DNA of 64,000 nt, from contig SCMT01000017.1 in NCBI GenBank assembly GCA_005502915.1, forward strand, positions 24,408-88,407, in the 5' to 3' direction. Under the pieces are notes generated by a model. The model was not told the origin of the DNA and made no database searches. It saw only the letters and a program-made list of their open reading frames with translations. Position numbers and translations under genes: made by a program. Source of the stretch: Lysobacteraceae bacterium 2PB. Its GTDB lineage: Bacteria; Pseudomonadota; Gammaproteobacteria; Xanthomonadales; Xanthomonadaceae. Shown here piece after piece: positions 20,965 to 31,474 of this stretch (the first letter of the stretch is position 1; the number at the start of each line of letters is the position of its first letter).

Positions 20965-23804
20965 GCGACCAGGACAGCCAACGCTACAAGACCACCATCC
21001 ACCTGCCCGCGACGGACTTCCCGATGCGCGGCGACCTGCCCAAGCGCGAGCCCGTCGCGCTCAAGCGCTGGGAGGAGGAGAACCTCTATTCGCAGGTGCG
21101 CAAGCACGCGCAGGGCCGGCCGACCTTCATCCTGCACGACGGTCCGCCGTACGCGAACGGCCAGATCCACATCGGCCACGCGGTCAACAAGGTGCTGAAG
21201 GACATCGTGGTGAAGTCGAAGCTGATGGCCGGCTTCGATGCGCCCTACGTGCCGGGCTGGGATTGCCACGGCCTGCCGATCGAACTGCAGGTCGAGAAGA
21301 AGTTCGGCAAGGTCGGCGACAAGATCGACGCCGCCGAATTCCGCAAGCGCTGCCGCGAGTACGCGGCCGAGCAGATCGACCTGCAGCGCCGAGACTTCAA
21401 GCGCCTCGGCGTGCTCGGCGACTGGGACAACCCGTATCGCACGATGGATTTCCGCTTCGAGGCGGACATGGTGCGCGCGCTGGCGAAGATCGTCGAACGC
21501 GGCCACCTGGCGCGCGGCGCGAAGCCGGTGCACTGGTGCTTCGACTGCGGCTCGTCGCTTGCGGAAGCCGAGATCGAATACGAGAACAAGATCTCGCCAG
21601 CGGTGGACGTGGCCTACGCCGCACGCGATCCGCAGGCGCTGGCGGCGAAGTTCGGCGTCGCGATCGATGGCGAGACGGAAGTCGCGGTGCCGATCTGGAC
21701 CACCACGCCGTGGACGCTGCCGGCCTCGCTGGCGGTGAGCATCGGCCCGGAACTGGAATACGCCCTGGTCGAAGGCCCGGCGCGCGACGGCAAGCGTCGC
21801 CTGCTGGTGCTGGCCGAGGGCCTGGTGCCGAAGGCGCTGAAGCGCTACGGCATCGAAGAACCCGAGGTGCTGGGCCGCGCGCTCGGCGCCGCGCTCGAGA
21901 ACCTCGTGCTCGCGCATCCTTTCTACGCCGAACGCGACATCCCGCTGATCCTGGGCGACCACGTCAGCGCCGAGGACGGTACGGGTTCGGTGCACACCGC
22001 GCCGGGCCACGGCCAGGAAGACTATGCGGTCGGCCTGAAGTACGGCCTGGTCGCGAAGTACACGGCCGCGCAGATGAACCCGGTCGACGGCCGCGGCGTG
22101 TACCTGCCGTCGACGCCGCCGCTGGGCGAAACGACGCTGGCCGGCCTGCACATCTGGAAGGCGAACGATGTCATCGTCGAGGCGCTGCGCGGCATCGGCG
22201 CGCTGCTCGCCTTCTTCAAGCTCGACCACAGCTATCCCCACTGCTGGCGCCACAAGACGCCGGTGGCGTTCCGCGCCACGCCGCAGTGGTTCATCTCGAT
22301 GAGCCAGGCCAACCTGCGCGCCGACGCGCTGGACGCGATCAAGCAGGTCGAATGGTTCCCCGACTGGGGCCAGGCGCGCATCGCCGGCATGGTCGACGGT
22401 CGCCCGGACTGGACGATCTCGCGCCAGCGCACCTGGGGCGTGCCGATCGCGCTGTTCATCCATCGCGAAACCGGCCTGCCGCATCCGAATTCGCCTTCGC
22501 TGATGCGCCAGGTCGCCGAGCACGTGGAACAGGCCGGCGCCGACGCGTGGTACGCGCTCGACGCCGCCGAATTGCTCGGCGAAGAGGCGAAGGATTACGA
22601 CAAGGTCACCGACATCCTCGATGTCTGGTTCGACTCCGGCGTCACCCACGACTGCGTGCTCGGCCAGCGCCCGCAGGATGGCCTGCGCAAGCCGGCGGAC
22701 ATGTACCTCGAAGGCTCCGACCAGCATCGCGGCTGGTTCCAGAGCTCGCTGCTCACCGGCGTGGCGATCGACGGCAAGGCACCGTACCGGCAGGTGCTGA
22801 CGCACGGCTTCACGGTCGACGAAAGCGGCCGCAAGATGTCGAAGTCGCTCGGCAACATCGTCGAGCCGCAGAAGGTGATCGACCAGATGGGCGCCGACGT
22901 GCTGCGCCTGTGGATCGCCTCGGCCGACTACCGCAACGAGATGTCGGTCTCCGACACCATCCTCAAGCGCAGCGGCGACGTGTATCGCCGCATCCGCAAC
23001 ACCGCGCGCTTCCTGCTCGGCAACCTGCACGGCTTCGACCCGGCGCGCGACCTGCTGCCGCTCGACGACATGCTGGCGCTGGACCGCTGGGCGGTGCATC
23101 GCGCAGACGCGCTGCAGCACGAGATCGCGAACGCCTACCGCAACTACGACTTCCCGGTCGTGGTGCAGGCGGTGATCAACTTCTGCAGCGTCGACCTCGG
23201 TGCGCTGTACCTCGACGTGACCAAGGATCGCCTGTACACGATGCGCGAGGATGCGCGCGGCCGGCGCAGCGCGCAGAGCGCGATGTTCCGCATCGCCGAG
23301 GCCTTCGCGCGCTGGATCGCGCCGATCCTGACGTTCACGGCGGAAGAGATGTGGAGCCACCTGCCGGGCGAGCGCGTCGGTCATGTGCTGTTCGCGACCT
23401 GGTACGACGGGCTGGCGCCACTGCCGGCGGATGCGGCGCTCAATGCAGAGCGCTTCGATCGCCTGCTGGCGCTGCGCGAGCAGGTGTCCAAGGTACTGGA
23501 GCCGATGCGCGCCAGCGGCGAGATCGGCGCGGCGCTGGATGCCGAGATCGCCATCGCATGCAGCGCAGAGGACTTCGCGTGGCTCTCTCCGCTGGCGGAC
23601 GAGCTGCGCTTCCTGTTCATCAGCGGCGACGTGAGCGTGGTGCAGGGCGGCGAGGGTGTGACCGCGACGGTCAGCGCCAAGCCCAAGTGCATCCGCTGCT
23701 GGCACCATCGCGACGATGTCGGCAGCCATCCCGACCATCCCGAGATCTGCGGTCGCTGCGTGAGCAATGTCGAAGGCCCGGGCGAGACGAGGCTGTTCTT
23801 CTGA
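20961..23804 (+). CDS. ileS: Isoleucyl-tRNA synthetase
   Basis: 947-residue class I synthetase charging tRNA-Ile. It carries the HIGH motif in [11 protein letters not shown], the editing (CP1) domain, the KMSKS loop in [10 protein letters not shown], and a C-terminal zinc finger ([10 protein letters not shown]...CGRC). It starts with GTG overlapping the ribF stop as GTGA. This gene order, ribF-ileS-lspA-ispH, is conserved in gammaproteobacteria. Confidence 0.97.
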   Translation: MSDQDSQRYKTTIHLPATDFPMRGDLPKREPVALKRWEEENLYSQVRKHAQGRPTFILHDGPPYANGQIHIGHAVNKVLKDIVVKSKLMAGFDAPYVPGWDCHGLPIELQVEKKFGKVGDKIDAAEFRKRCREYAAEQIDLQRRDFKRLGVLGDWDNPYRTMDFRFEADMVRALAKIVERGHLARGAKPVHWCFDCGSSLAEAEIEYENKISPAVDVAYAARDPQALAAKFGVAIDGETEVAVPIWTTTPWTLPASLAVSIGPELEYALVEGPARDGKRRLLVLAEGLVPKALKRYGIEEPEVLGRALGAALENLVLAHPFYAERDIPLILGDHVSAEDGTGSVHTAPGHGQEDYAVGLKYGLVAKYTAAQMNPVDGRGVYLPSTPPLGETTLAGLHIWKANDVIVEALRGIGALLAFFKLDHSYPHCWRHKTPVAFRATPQWFISMSQANLRADALDAIKQVEWFPDWGQARIAGMVDGRPDWTISRQRTWGVPIALFIHRETGLPHPNSPSLMRQVAEHVEQAGADAWYALDAAELLGEEAKDYDKVTDILDVWFDSGVTHDCVLGQRPQDGLRKPADMYLEGSDQHRGWFQSSLLTGVAIDGKAPYRQVLTHGFTVDESGRKMSKSLGNIVEPQKVIDQMGADVLRLWIASADYRNEMSVSDTILKRSGDVYRRIRNTARFLLGNLHGFDPARDLLPLDDMLALDRWAVHRADALQHEIANAYRNYDFPVVVQAVINFCSVDLGALYLDVTKDRLYTMREDARGRRSAQSAMFRIAEAFARWIAPILTFTAEEMWSHLPGERVGHVLFATWYDGLAPLPADAALNAERFDRLLALREQVSKVLEPMRASGEIGAALDAEIAIACSAEDFAWLSPLADELRFLFISGDVSVVQGGEGVTATVSAKPKCIRCWHHRDDVGSHPDHPEICGRCVSNVEGPGETRLFF

Positions 23805-24319
23805 TGTTCACGCCATCCCCCAAACCCAACGCCCTGATCTGGCTGCTGCTGTCGGTGGTCGTGATCGGTCTCGACCAGTGGACGAAGCAGTGGGTGCTGA
23901 CCAGTCTGCCCGAGTACCAGCCGGTGGTCGTCATCGAAGGCGTCTGGAACTGGTATCGCAGCTACAACACCGGTGCGGCCTTCAGCTTCCTCGCCGATGC
24001 CGGCGGCTGGCAGAAGTACTTCTTCGCCGCCCTGGCGATCGGCATCAGCGGCCTGCTGACGGTGTGGCTGTCGCGCACCGCGCGCGGCGACTGGCGCAAC
24101 GCGCTGCCGTTCTCGCTGGTGATCGGCGGCGCGCTGGGCAACCTGATCGACCGTTTCATGCACGGCCACGTCGTCGACTTCATCCAGTGGTACTACGGCC
24201 GCTTCGTCTGGCCGTCGTTCAACATCGCCGACTCGGCCATCGTCTGCGGCGCGATCGCGCTGGTGGCCTTCGGCGTGTTCGGCAAGCATCCGTCCCCGGC
24301 GACGGACAAGGCAGACTGA
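23804..24319 (+). CDS. lspA: Lipoprotein signal peptidase
   Basis: 171-residue inner-membrane aspartyl protease that removes signal peptides of prolipoproteins. Four hydrophobic helices are visible; the catalytic aspartates are in GNLIDR and FNIADSAI, and the VVIEGVWNW and [10 protein letters not shown] segments are conserved. Its ATG overlaps the ileS stop (TGATG). It would process the TssJ and OmpA-like lipoproteins of this window. Confidence 0.96.
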   Translation: MFTPSPKPNALIWLLLSVVVIGLDQWTKQWVLTSLPEYQPVVVIEGVWNWYRSYNTGAAFSFLADAGGWQKYFFAALAIGISGLLTVWLSRTARGDWRNALPFSLVIGGALGNLIDRFMHGHVVDFIQWYYGRFVWPSFNIADSAIVCGAIALVAFGVFGKHPSPATDKAD

Positions 24320-24323
24320 TCCC

Positions 24324-25274
24324 ATGGATATCATCCTCGCCAATCCCCGCGGCTTCTGCGCCGGTGTCGACCGCGCAATCGAGATCGTCAAGCGCGCCAT
24401 CGAGACCCTGGGCGCGCCGATCTACGTGCGCCACGAGGTCGTGCACAACCGCTTCGTCGTCGAGGACCTGCGCCAGCGCGGCGCGATCTTCGTCGAGGAA
24501 CTCGACGAAGTGCCGGACAACGCGACGGTCATCTTCAGCGCCCACGGCGTCTCGCAGGCGGTGCGCAACGAGGCCGAGCGTCGCGGCCTGAAGGTGTTCG
24601 ACGCCACCTGTCCGCTGGTGACCAAGGTCCACCTCGAAGTCGCCCGCCACTGCCGCGCCGGACGCGACGTGATCCTGGTCGGCCACGCCGGCCACCCGGA
24701 GGTGGAAGGCACGATGGGTCAGTGGCAGGCCGAGGCCGGCACCGGTCGCATCTACCTGGTCGAGGACATCGACGACGTCGCGCGCATCGAAGTGGGCCAG
24801 CCCGAGAACCTGGCCTACACGACGCAGACCACGCTGTCGGTGGACGACACCCGGGGCATCATCGAGGCCCTGCGCGCCAAGTACCCGATGATGCACGGGC
24901 CGCGCAACGACGACATCTGCTACGCCACCCAGAACCGCCAGGACGCCGTGCGCGAGCTCGCCGAGCATTGCGACCTGGTGCTGGTGGTCGGTTCGCCGAA
25001 CAGCTCGAACTCCAATCGCCTGCGCGAGCTGGCGGAGCGCGAAGGCGTGGAGGCCTACCTGATCGACGGCGCCGACGAGATCGATCCGCGCTGGGTCGAA
25101 GGCCGGCGCCACATCGGCGTCACCGCCGGTGCGTCCGCGCCGGACGTACTGGTGCAGGGGGTGATCGCCCGGCTGCGCGAGCTGGGGGCCGCCGACCTGC
25201 GCGAACTGGACGGGGAGCCCGAGGACATGGTCTTCGCGCTGCCCAAGGAACTGCGCCTGCGCCTGGTCGATTGA
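24324..25274 (+). CDS. ispH: 4-hydroxy-3-methylbut-2-enyl diphosphate reductase
   Basis: 316-residue iron-sulfur enzyme of the last step of the MEP isoprenoid pathway. The three cluster cysteines are in [24 protein letters not shown] and [12 protein letters not shown]; the proton-relay glutamate and TQTTLS segment are present. Begins four bases after lspA and completes the ribF-ileS-lspA-ispH operon. Its stop codon overlaps the -35 of the tRNA-Thr promoter. Confidence 0.97.
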   Translation: MDIILANPRGFCAGVDRAIEIVKRAIETLGAPIYVRHEVVHNRFVVEDLRQRGAIFVEELDEVPDNATVIFSAHGVSQAVRNEAERRGLKVFDATCPLVTKVHLEVARHCRAGRDVILVGHAGHPEVEGTMGQWQAEAGTGRIYLVEDIDDVARIEVGQPENLAYTTQTTLSVDDTRGIIEALRAKYPMMHGPRNDDICYATQNRQDAVRELAEHCDLVLVVGSPNSSNSNRLRELAEREGVEAYLIDGADEIDPRWVEGRRHIGVTAGASAPDVLVQGVIARLRELGAADLRELDGEPEDMVFALPKELRLRLVD

Positions 25275-25300
25275 CCGGGCCTCCCCTGAAACCCTAGAAT
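25271..25300 (+). promoter_or_regulatory. Promoter of tRNA-Thr
   Basis: TTGACC (25271-25276), 18-base spacer, TAGAAT (25295-25300). The predicted start near 25307 is about 30 bases before the mature tRNA. Confidence 0.8.
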
Positions 25301-25338
25301 CGCATCCCTGCCGCGACGCCATGTCCCGGCAAGACACC

Positions 25339-25414
25339 GCCGGAATAGCTCAGTTGGTAGAGCGGCGCATTCGTAATGCGTAGGTCGCAGGTTCGACTCC
25401 TGTTTCCGGCACCA
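25339..25414 (+). tRNA. tRNA-Thr(CGT)
   Basis: 76 bases with an encoded CCA end. The acceptor arms GCCGGAA and TTCCGGC pair fully, the D-arm TAGCTCAGTTGGTAGAGC and T-arm GGTTCGACTCC are canonical, and the anticodon loop TTCGTAA gives CGT, reading ACG (Thr). Very close to E. coli thrW. It marks the junction between conserved genes on the left and the accessory T6SS region on the right, and tRNA 3' ends are common integration sites, though I found no second copy of its 3' end in the window. Confidence 0.97.
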
Positions 25415-25422
25415 GATCGTCC

Positions 25423-25457
25423 AGACAGGCCGCCCTCGGGCGGCCTGTCTTTTTTTC
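25423..25457 (+). terminator. Terminator after tRNA-Thr
   Basis: A 12-base stem (AGACAGGCCGCC/GGCGGCCTGTCT) with a CTCG loop followed by seven or more T. Strong Rho-independent terminator. Confidence 0.95.
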
Positions 25458-25676
25458 GGCCCGTGTCGGTCGTACCGCGTTATTCATGACGCACGGGTGT
25501 GGCACCTGAGTGACGCTGTCTGCTTCCGCGGATTCCGGAGAATCGATTGCGGAAGCGCCGCGGCCGCTTCCGGGGGCTCGGTGATCCGCCGACCGCGAAT
25601 GATCGATCCCTCATTCCTGCCGCGATGGACCGAGGCCGGGCGTCCCGGGCCTCGACGACACACAAGGAGCATGCAC

Positions 25677-25913
25677 ATGGCAGTCACGATCACCTATGCC
25701 GGCTACGGCGTCTGGAACTCGACCCGCGAAGCGACCAATGCGATCCGGCAGTCCTATGCCGGCGGCAACCGGAAGTTCCTCGCGAGCAACGACTGGGTCG
25801 GCGATCCGGCCCCTCGCGAGCGCAAGTACCTCTACATCATCTGGGAAAGTGCCGGCGTCACCTATTCGGGTGTGGTCGGCGAAGACGACGGTCGCGGCAT
25901 TTCGCTGCCGTGA
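25677..25913 (+). CDS. Small beta-rich hypothetical protein
   Basis: 78 residues, unrecognised with confidence. It is rich in alternating hydrophobic residues and aromatics (VTITYAGYGVWNS, KYLYIIWESAGVTYSGVVGEDD), suggesting a small beta-sandwich, and lacks a signal peptide. The SNDWVGDPAPRERKYLYI segment loosely recalls small DUF3395/DnaJ-associated domains; I would not rely on that. Start 25677 is chosen over 25671 because AAGGAG is seven bases before it. It stands alone between the tRNA and the sigma-54 activator, with a hairpin (25923-25950) just after its stop. Confidence 0.65.
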   Translation: MAVTITYAGYGVWNSTREATNAIRQSYAGGNRKFLASNDWVGDPAPRERKYLYIIWESAGVTYSGVVGEDDGRGISLP

Positions 25914-26466
25914 TGGTCGCCGCGCCGACACGGGGCAGCCCGTGTCGGCGTGGCCGCACCGCGCGGGAGTACACCGCGTCGACGATGCGACGAACGATGC
26001 GACGACGAAAAGCGAGGGCGCCTCGACCTTGGTCTGGTGGGGCCGGCGCCAGGCGGAAATCAGGGCTCCCGGCCGCGTCATCGAGCGCGGCCGTTCCTTT
26101 TTCCGTGTGCTGATTCGAGACCGGAATCGCTTGCCGGCATCGAGCCCGCGTGCTAACTCTTGCTGCGCGGGCCGGGAACGATGCATCGCGCATCTGATCC
26201 TGCACTGATACCGCAGGGAGTCTGCACCGGACGCAGACTTCAAGGGCGATGCGGGTGCATCGCGACGGGCACGCTGTCGCCCGGGACACAAGGATGCCAG
26301 GGGGATTCGATGCAGGGGATCGCTGCGCCGCCGCTTCCGATGCCGCCGCCGGGCCTGGACCCGGATGCGCGGCGCGATGCCTGCGCCCCGGATCGCATGC
26401 TCCGATGGCGACGCCCCATCGAGTGCGTCGCAGGGATCCTTCGGAGCATGTGATCGGAGCACGGAC
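25914..26466 (+). other. Non-coding region before the sigma-54 activator
   Basis: No gene supported in 553 bases. It contains an 11-base-stem hairpin right after the small gene (GCCGACACGGG/CCCGTGTCGGC, about 25924-25950), likely a terminator without a T-run. Open frames here lack the strong GC third-position bias of real genes in this genome. The activator promoter should lie in the last 150 bases but no good hexamers stand out. Confidence 0.55.
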
Positions 26467-27510
<1,044 letters not shown>

Positions 27511-27590
27511 GCTTCGACCCGGCCCGTGCGATGTCCAAAGGACAGGACACGCTCTAGGATGTCCCGTATTCCAATTTCCGGCGGCCGCGC

Positions 27591-27833
27591 ATGGACCGAG
27601 GATTGATCGAATTCGCCAAGGACGCCATCCGCCGATTCCTCGAGATGCGGCCCGATGCCGCCGATACGCTGGAAGGCATCCACCGTTGGTGGATCGACTG
27701 GCCGGGGCACCCCGAATCGCAGGTGGTCACCGAAGTTGCGCTGGAGCAGCTGCACGCCGAGGGCGTGCTGGAACCGCTGCGCATCGGCAACAACGTGCTG
27801 TGGCGGCGACGGCGCGTGGGCGCGGTGGACTGA
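27591..27833 (+). CDS. Small winged-helix-like hypothetical protein
   Basis: 80 residues, no family recognised by name. The pattern of helices followed by VVTEVALEQLHAEGVLEPLRIGNNVLWRRRR suggests a small winged-helix fold, with the basic terminal strand-turn-strand as the wing, so DNA binding or a partner role for the adjacent activator is possible. It begins 80 bases after the activator gene in the same direction and ends just before the palindrome at 27855. Codon use is typical of the genome, supporting a real gene. Confidence 0.65.
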   Translation: MDRGLIEFAKDAIRRFLEMRPDAADTLEGIHRWWIDWPGHPESQVVTEVALEQLHAEGVLEPLRIGNNVLWRRRRVGAVD

Positions 27834-27854
27834 GGCTGCGCGAACAACGGGGGT

Positions 27855-27870
27855 GGGTGGAATTTCACCC
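27855..27870. promoter_or_regulatory. Activator-site palindrome (copy 1)
   Basis: GGGTGGAATTTCACCC, a 16-base inverted repeat with one mismatch. It matches the perfect palindrome at 33113-33128 at 15 of 16 bases. It lies about 127 bases upstream of the sigma-54 -24 element at 27997, a normal enhancer distance. Binding by the activator at 26467 is inferred. Confidence 0.75.
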
Positions 27871-27996
27871 AGCCGCGGATCGAGCCGGCACGTGCCGTGG
27901 CCGCGGCAGGCATGAGACCTGCCTCTTCCGCGATCGAAATGCTGTGCGATCAATCGCTTGCCGCGAGGCCGCAGCATGCGCGCGCGCTGCGGTCGC

Positions 27997-28012
27997 CGTG
28001 GCACGGGTTTTG
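27997..28012 (+). promoter_or_regulatory. Sigma-54 promoter (left-flank genes)
   Basis: TGGCACGGGTTTTGCA fits the sigma-54 consensus TGGCAC-N5-TTGC[AT] completely, with the GG and GC doublets 12 bases apart. Transcription should start near 28023, which fixes the first usable start codon of the next gene at 28063. Confidence 0.88.
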
Positions 28013-28062
28013 CAATGCGCTGCCTGCGATCCGCGACGCGCGCGGATGAAGCGGGGATCGGC

Positions 28063-29202
28063 ATGCACGGCCAGAACGACAATCCCGGACGTCGCGGCAG
28101 CGCTTCGACGGACCTCAGCCCGATGCCATCGCGGCAACGCAGCGCTTCGGCGCCACCGGCGCTTTCGACGATGCGGCAGCCGTCTGCGCCGCCGTCCCTG
28201 ATCCTGCCGCCCGTCCAGCCTGTCGTCCAGCCCTCCGTGCAGCCGCTGGTCCAACCTCTGGTCCAGCCTTCCGTCCAGCCATCGGCGCAGTTGTCGCAGA
28301 TGCACGTGCCGGTTTCTCCACCGCACTCCAGCCTCGTGTCGCCGCAGATGCAACCGTCATCGCATCCGCCGCCACGCCCGCCGCGATCATCGTCGTCGTC
28401 CGAGGAACTCATCAGGAGCGAACATGTGGTGGCGGTGCCGTCGCTGATCACGCCGACGCAGAGAACGCAAAGTGCCAGCAGCCGTAATTACGGCACGATC
28501 AACGACGACGCGCAGCGCGGCCCACACGAACCGCTGCTCGGGCCGCAGCCCGTCCAGCCCCCGGGTCCTGCATTGCGCAATACCGCGCATGTCACGGATC
28601 TGCTCGCGGCCGTGTCCAGCGCGCCGTACCCCGGCAACGCCGGTCCCTGGATACAGGGGGCGTCTGGCCTGCTCTGGGCGACCTCCGGTGTCTTCAGCGG
28701 CGTCGACGACATCCGCCAGCAGCCGACGACCACGACGGAGCGTTTCGCACGCGGCGCCTCGCTGGTGTCGGATGCCACGTCCACGCTGGCCGGCCTCGCG
28801 GACACGGCGAACGCCGCCACCAATGCCTTCGCCCAGGATGCGCATGACTGGCGTCGCGGCACCGGCCAGGCCAGCAATGCGCTCTGGGCGGTGTCGGGCC
28901 TGACATCGATGGCCAGCACCGGCTACCAGGCGGCGAGCAACTGGTGGAACGGACGCCCCTCGCTGTCGCAAGCCCTGGGCTTCGCTTCGGCCACGTTCAA
29001 CACCCTGGGCGCGGGCTTCGGCATGGTCGCCAACGAGTACCAGCAGCACGACGATGTTGCCAGCCAGACGAACGCGACGTTCTACGGCACGCTGTCCGCA
29101 GCCTCGTGGGTCACCGGGTCCTTGTTCTCGATGGCCAGCACCTACACCGCACGTCGCCAGCAGCGTGCGAGTGCGCATCCACCGCCGTCCGATGAGGTCT
29201 GA
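28063..29202 (+). CDS. Unrecognised T6SS-flank protein A: proline-rich N-terminus, Ala/Ser-rich C-terminal repeats
   Basis: 379 residues, no known family. Residues 1-180 are disordered and rich in Pro/Ser/Gln; they include RQRSASAP (24-31), a motif shared with three other proteins of the locus, and six tandem xVQP units (51-74). Residues about 190-370 are Ala/Ser/Gly/Trp-rich with an apparent internal repeat (GASGLLWATSGVFS and QASNALWAVSGLTS) that could form amphipathic or membrane-associated helices. The start is 28063 because the sigma-54 transcript begins near 28023; upstream starts in the same frame would lie before it. First gene under the sigma-54 promoter, hence a candidate secreted substrate, but there is no direct proof. 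Confidence 0.75.
   Translation: MHGQNDNPGRRGSASTDLSPMPSRQRSASAPPALSTMRQPSAPPSLILPPVQPVVQPSVQPLVQPLVQPSVQPSAQLSQMHVPVSPPHSSLVSPQMQPSSHPPPRPPRSSSSSEELIRSEHVVAVPSLITPTQRTQSASSRNYGTINDDAQRGPHEPLLGPQPVQPPGPALRNTAHVTDLLAAVSSAPYPGNAGPWIQGASGLLWATSGVFSGVDDIRQQPTTTTERFARGASLVSDATSTLAGLADTANAATNAFAQDAHDWRRGTGQASNALWAVSGLTSMASTGYQAASNWWNGRPSLSQALGFASATFNTLGAGFGMVANEYQQHDDVASQTNATFYGTLSAASWVTGSLFSMASTYTARRQQRASAHPPPSDEV
28213..28284 (+). repeat. Six 12-base tandem units encoding xVQP
   Basis: Degenerate 12-base repeats inside gene 28063 encode V/S/L-VQP six times. Silent differences between units show the repeat is kept at protein level rather than being a fresh slippage product. Confidence 0.7.
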
Positions 29203-29279
29203 GCGGATGCGCAAGCATCTTCATGGCGATTCCGGCGCGTGCGCGAGCGGGCCGTCGACTGCACGGGAGAAGGGCTGAG

Positions 29280-30383
29280 ATGCGCGTGCGCAGCCAGGCA
29301 CCGGAAACGGATGCCGTCGCCGTGCCCATGGCGCAGGATGCGCTGCTGGCGTCGGCCTTCGAACAGCTGGAAGCGGAAGGATGGTCGCCGCAGGCGTTCG
29401 CGGCACGCCTGCCCGGCCTGTGGGAGGTCTGTCGTGCGCAACGAGCGGACAGGCGCACGCCATGGCTGGCCGGCATGCGCGAGGTGGCGCGTCGTGCCTG
29501 GGCCTTGCCCGAGACCGTGCGCGATGCGTGGACGGCGCTGCTTGCGGAGTGGGCCGACTGGCCGCTGCTGCTCGCCGTAGCTGCCCAGGGCGGACAGGCT
29601 GACGATCCTTCCGAACGGTTTTCGCAGCGGCTGGCACTGGCGCATTTCCGGCTGGGGAACATGGACGCCGCCTTGTCCGCATGCAGGCGCAACCTGCTGC
29701 TGCATCCGGCGTCCACCTGGTCGCTCGAACAGCATCGGGCATGCGTCGAATGGCAGGCCTTCATCGATCGCGTCCCGCCGATCGAAGACGAGAGGCTGCG
29801 CCTCGAACCGCTCGGTCACCACCATTGCGCCGATTTCGCTTGGCAGTACTGGGATCCGGATATCGCGCGACTCTGCTGCCTGCCTGTGTTTCATGAAGAT
29901 GCGGCCTGGCATCGCTGGCTCGACGAATGCTGGGGCTACGGCGACCAGCGTCTGTATGCGGTGCTGCACCGCGACTGGGGCTTCGTCGGCAGCGTCAGCC
30001 TGACCCTTCATGAAGGCCTCGGTTTCTTCTACTACTGGATCGGCCGGGATTTCCAGGGGCATGGGCTCGGGCCGGCGGCGGTGCGCCTGTTGCTCGCCGA
30101 CGCCTTCGAGCGACATGGCATGCGCGCCTGCTACGCGAAGGTGTTCGAGCACAACGTGCCGTCGCGACGCGGGCTGGCGCGCTTGGGATTCGAAGCGCTG
30201 GATTTCCGGCCCGCGCCGCCGCACGACGACGAACTGCTGTACCGGTTGGGGCCGCCGCAGGGCCGATGGGACAGTGCGGAAGCGCTGCACGAGCTGTTCG
30301 CGCGAATGGGATCGCAGACGCGCGTCGCGGTGCCGCATGTGCCCATGCGCATGCAGTGGTGGGACAGGGAAGGCGTTGATTGA
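29280..30383 (+). CDS. GNAT-family acetyltransferase with helical N-terminal domain
   Basis: 367 residues. The first 165 residues are helical and contain a TPR-like pair (RFSQRLALAHFRLGNMDAAL); residues about 170-330 form a GNAT domain with the acetyl-CoA motif RDFQGHGLGPAAVRLLL and the following segment HGMRACYAKVFEHNVPSRRGLARLGFE, as in RimJ/RimL-type enzymes. Start 29280 has GAGAAGGG upstream; ATG 29223 is possible but lacks a site. It lies between proteins A and B in the sigma-54-controlled left flank, so it may modify a T6SS component or be a cargo. The substrate is unknown. Confidence 0.8.
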   Translation: MRVRSQAPETDAVAVPMAQDALLASAFEQLEAEGWSPQAFAARLPGLWEVCRAQRADRRTPWLAGMREVARRAWALPETVRDAWTALLAEWADWPLLLAVAAQGGQADDPSERFSQRLALAHFRLGNMDAALSACRRNLLLHPASTWSLEQHRACVEWQAFIDRVPPIEDERLRLEPLGHHHCADFAWQYWDPDIARLCCLPVFHEDAAWHRWLDECWGYGDQRLYAVLHRDWGFVGSVSLTLHEGLGFFYYWIGRDFQGHGLGPAAVRLLLADAFERHGMRACYAKVFEHNVPSRRGLARLGFEALDFRPAPPHDDELLYRLGPPQGRWDSAEALHELFARMGSQTRVAVPHVPMRMQWWDREGVD

Positions 30384-30424
30384 CCGAAGGTATTCCAGGA
30401 TCGACATTCCAAGGAGCGTCAGCG

Positions 30425-31474
30425 ATGAACAACAGCAGATCGGGTGGCGGAGTGGTGCTTGCCGCTTCCGGTGCAGGCGGCGACCACCCGGGTGGTGGCG
30501 GTGGCCGAAAGGGCATGGATGGGCATTACTCGTCCGACCCCGGCGAGTTCAAGCCTTTGCCGCCCGGCATCAAGATGGCGCAGGAGCCTCGCGCGAGACC
30601 GCAGCGCAGGCAACGTGCGATGTCGCTGCCGAACGCGATGGACCTGGGCTTCTACGGCACGATGCGCAGCGTGCTGACGCATGGGATCCTGCCGCAGCCG
30701 GTCATGCGCGAGCGTGGCATCGGTTTCAGTCCGTCCCATGATGGCAATCGACGCGAGTCGAACGAAGTCGAGGTCACGCGCGTGCCGCGCGTGGACGGCG
30801 TGCGGCAACAGCGCGGCATCGTACGGAGGGCCGTCGAGAATCCGTATCACGGATCCCTGACGGTCGCGCTGGAACGGTCCAGCGAGGTGCAGTATCGGCC
30901 TCAATCGGACCACGAGGTCCGCAGTGGCATGAGCCTCGATCAACGGTTCGCAATGCTGGGAATGCCGGACGAGGACGTGCGTGGCGTCATCAACGCGCGT
31001 CGCGGGAACGTGCTCGGCAGCCAGCAATCCGTGCAGGATGCCAATCGGCGGATGCATGGCAGTTTCAGCGTGCTCGCGCCTTCGAGCGAGCAGCCGAACC
31101 AGAATCAGCCCTACGAAGCGACGCGTGGATCGATCCGGCCGCAGGACATGCGCGAGGTGCATGTTCCGTTCCAGCACCTGCCGGATGCGCGCCGCGTTCT
31201 GCAGGACATGCGGAGGAGCGGGCAACCGGTCTTTCCGCAACTGGTCGGTGTCCACGACACCCAGGACCTCGCCCCGCGCTACAACACACGGCGGGGGGAT
31301 GCCGTCGATACGACAGGCGTGACCGCTCCCGCCTACCACGACACACTGTTCGATGCCGTCGGACGCCTCGGTGCGGTCGACCAGCATCTGGTCAGGACGC
31401 CGGTACGTGGCAATGGCGGAGCACTGGCGCCGATGCCTCAGGGCGGCGGCAGAAAGCGGTCGAACACGATATGA
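30425..31474 (+). CDS. Unrecognised T6SS-flank protein B
   Basis: 349 residues, no family recognised. The N-terminal 70 residues are Gly/Pro/Arg-rich and contain RQRAMSLP (62-69), the motif shared with proteins at 28063, 57289 and 59041. The segment after it, LGFYGTMRSVLTHGILPQP, faintly resembles the start of ADP-ribosyltransferase-like domains, but the later catalytic residues are not evident. The C-terminus is basic (GGGRKRSNTI). AAGGAGC is eight bases before the ATG. Arg content is high and no signal peptide or membrane helix is present. The left-flank position suggests an effector or accessory role. Confidence 0.72.
   Translation: MNNSRSGGGVVLAASGAGGDHPGGGGGRKGMDGHYSSDPGEFKPLPPGIKMAQEPRARPQRRQRAMSLPNAMDLGFYGTMRSVLTHGILPQPVMRERGIGFSPSHDGNRRESNEVEVTRVPRVDGVRQQRGIVRRAVENPYHGSLTVALERSSEVQYRPQSDHEVRSGMSLDQRFAMLGMPDEDVRGVINARRGNVLGSQQSVQDANRRMHGSFSVLAPSSEQPNQNQPYEATRGSIRPQDMREVHVPFQHLPDARRVLQDMRRSGQPVFPQLVGVHDTQDLAPRYNTRRGDAVDTTGVTAPAYHDTLFDAVGRLGAVDQHLVRTPVRGNGGALAPMPQGGGRKRSNTI

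Noticed and set aside
20772..23738. 988-codon minus-strand frame opposite ileS
   Set aside because: Antisense shadow; ileS has all synthetase motifs and the shadow is low-complexity.
25339..25414. Second attachment-site copy of the tRNA-Thr 3' end at the right border of the T6SS region
   Set aside because: Scanning around 60868-61760 and near 63720-64000 showed no repeat of the tRNA 3' sequence, and no integrase gene is present.
25500..25516. TGGCAC before the small gene at 25677 as a sigma-54 promoter
   Set aside because: The nearest GC doublet is 14 bases away rather than 12, and there is no TTGC element or activator palindrome nearby.
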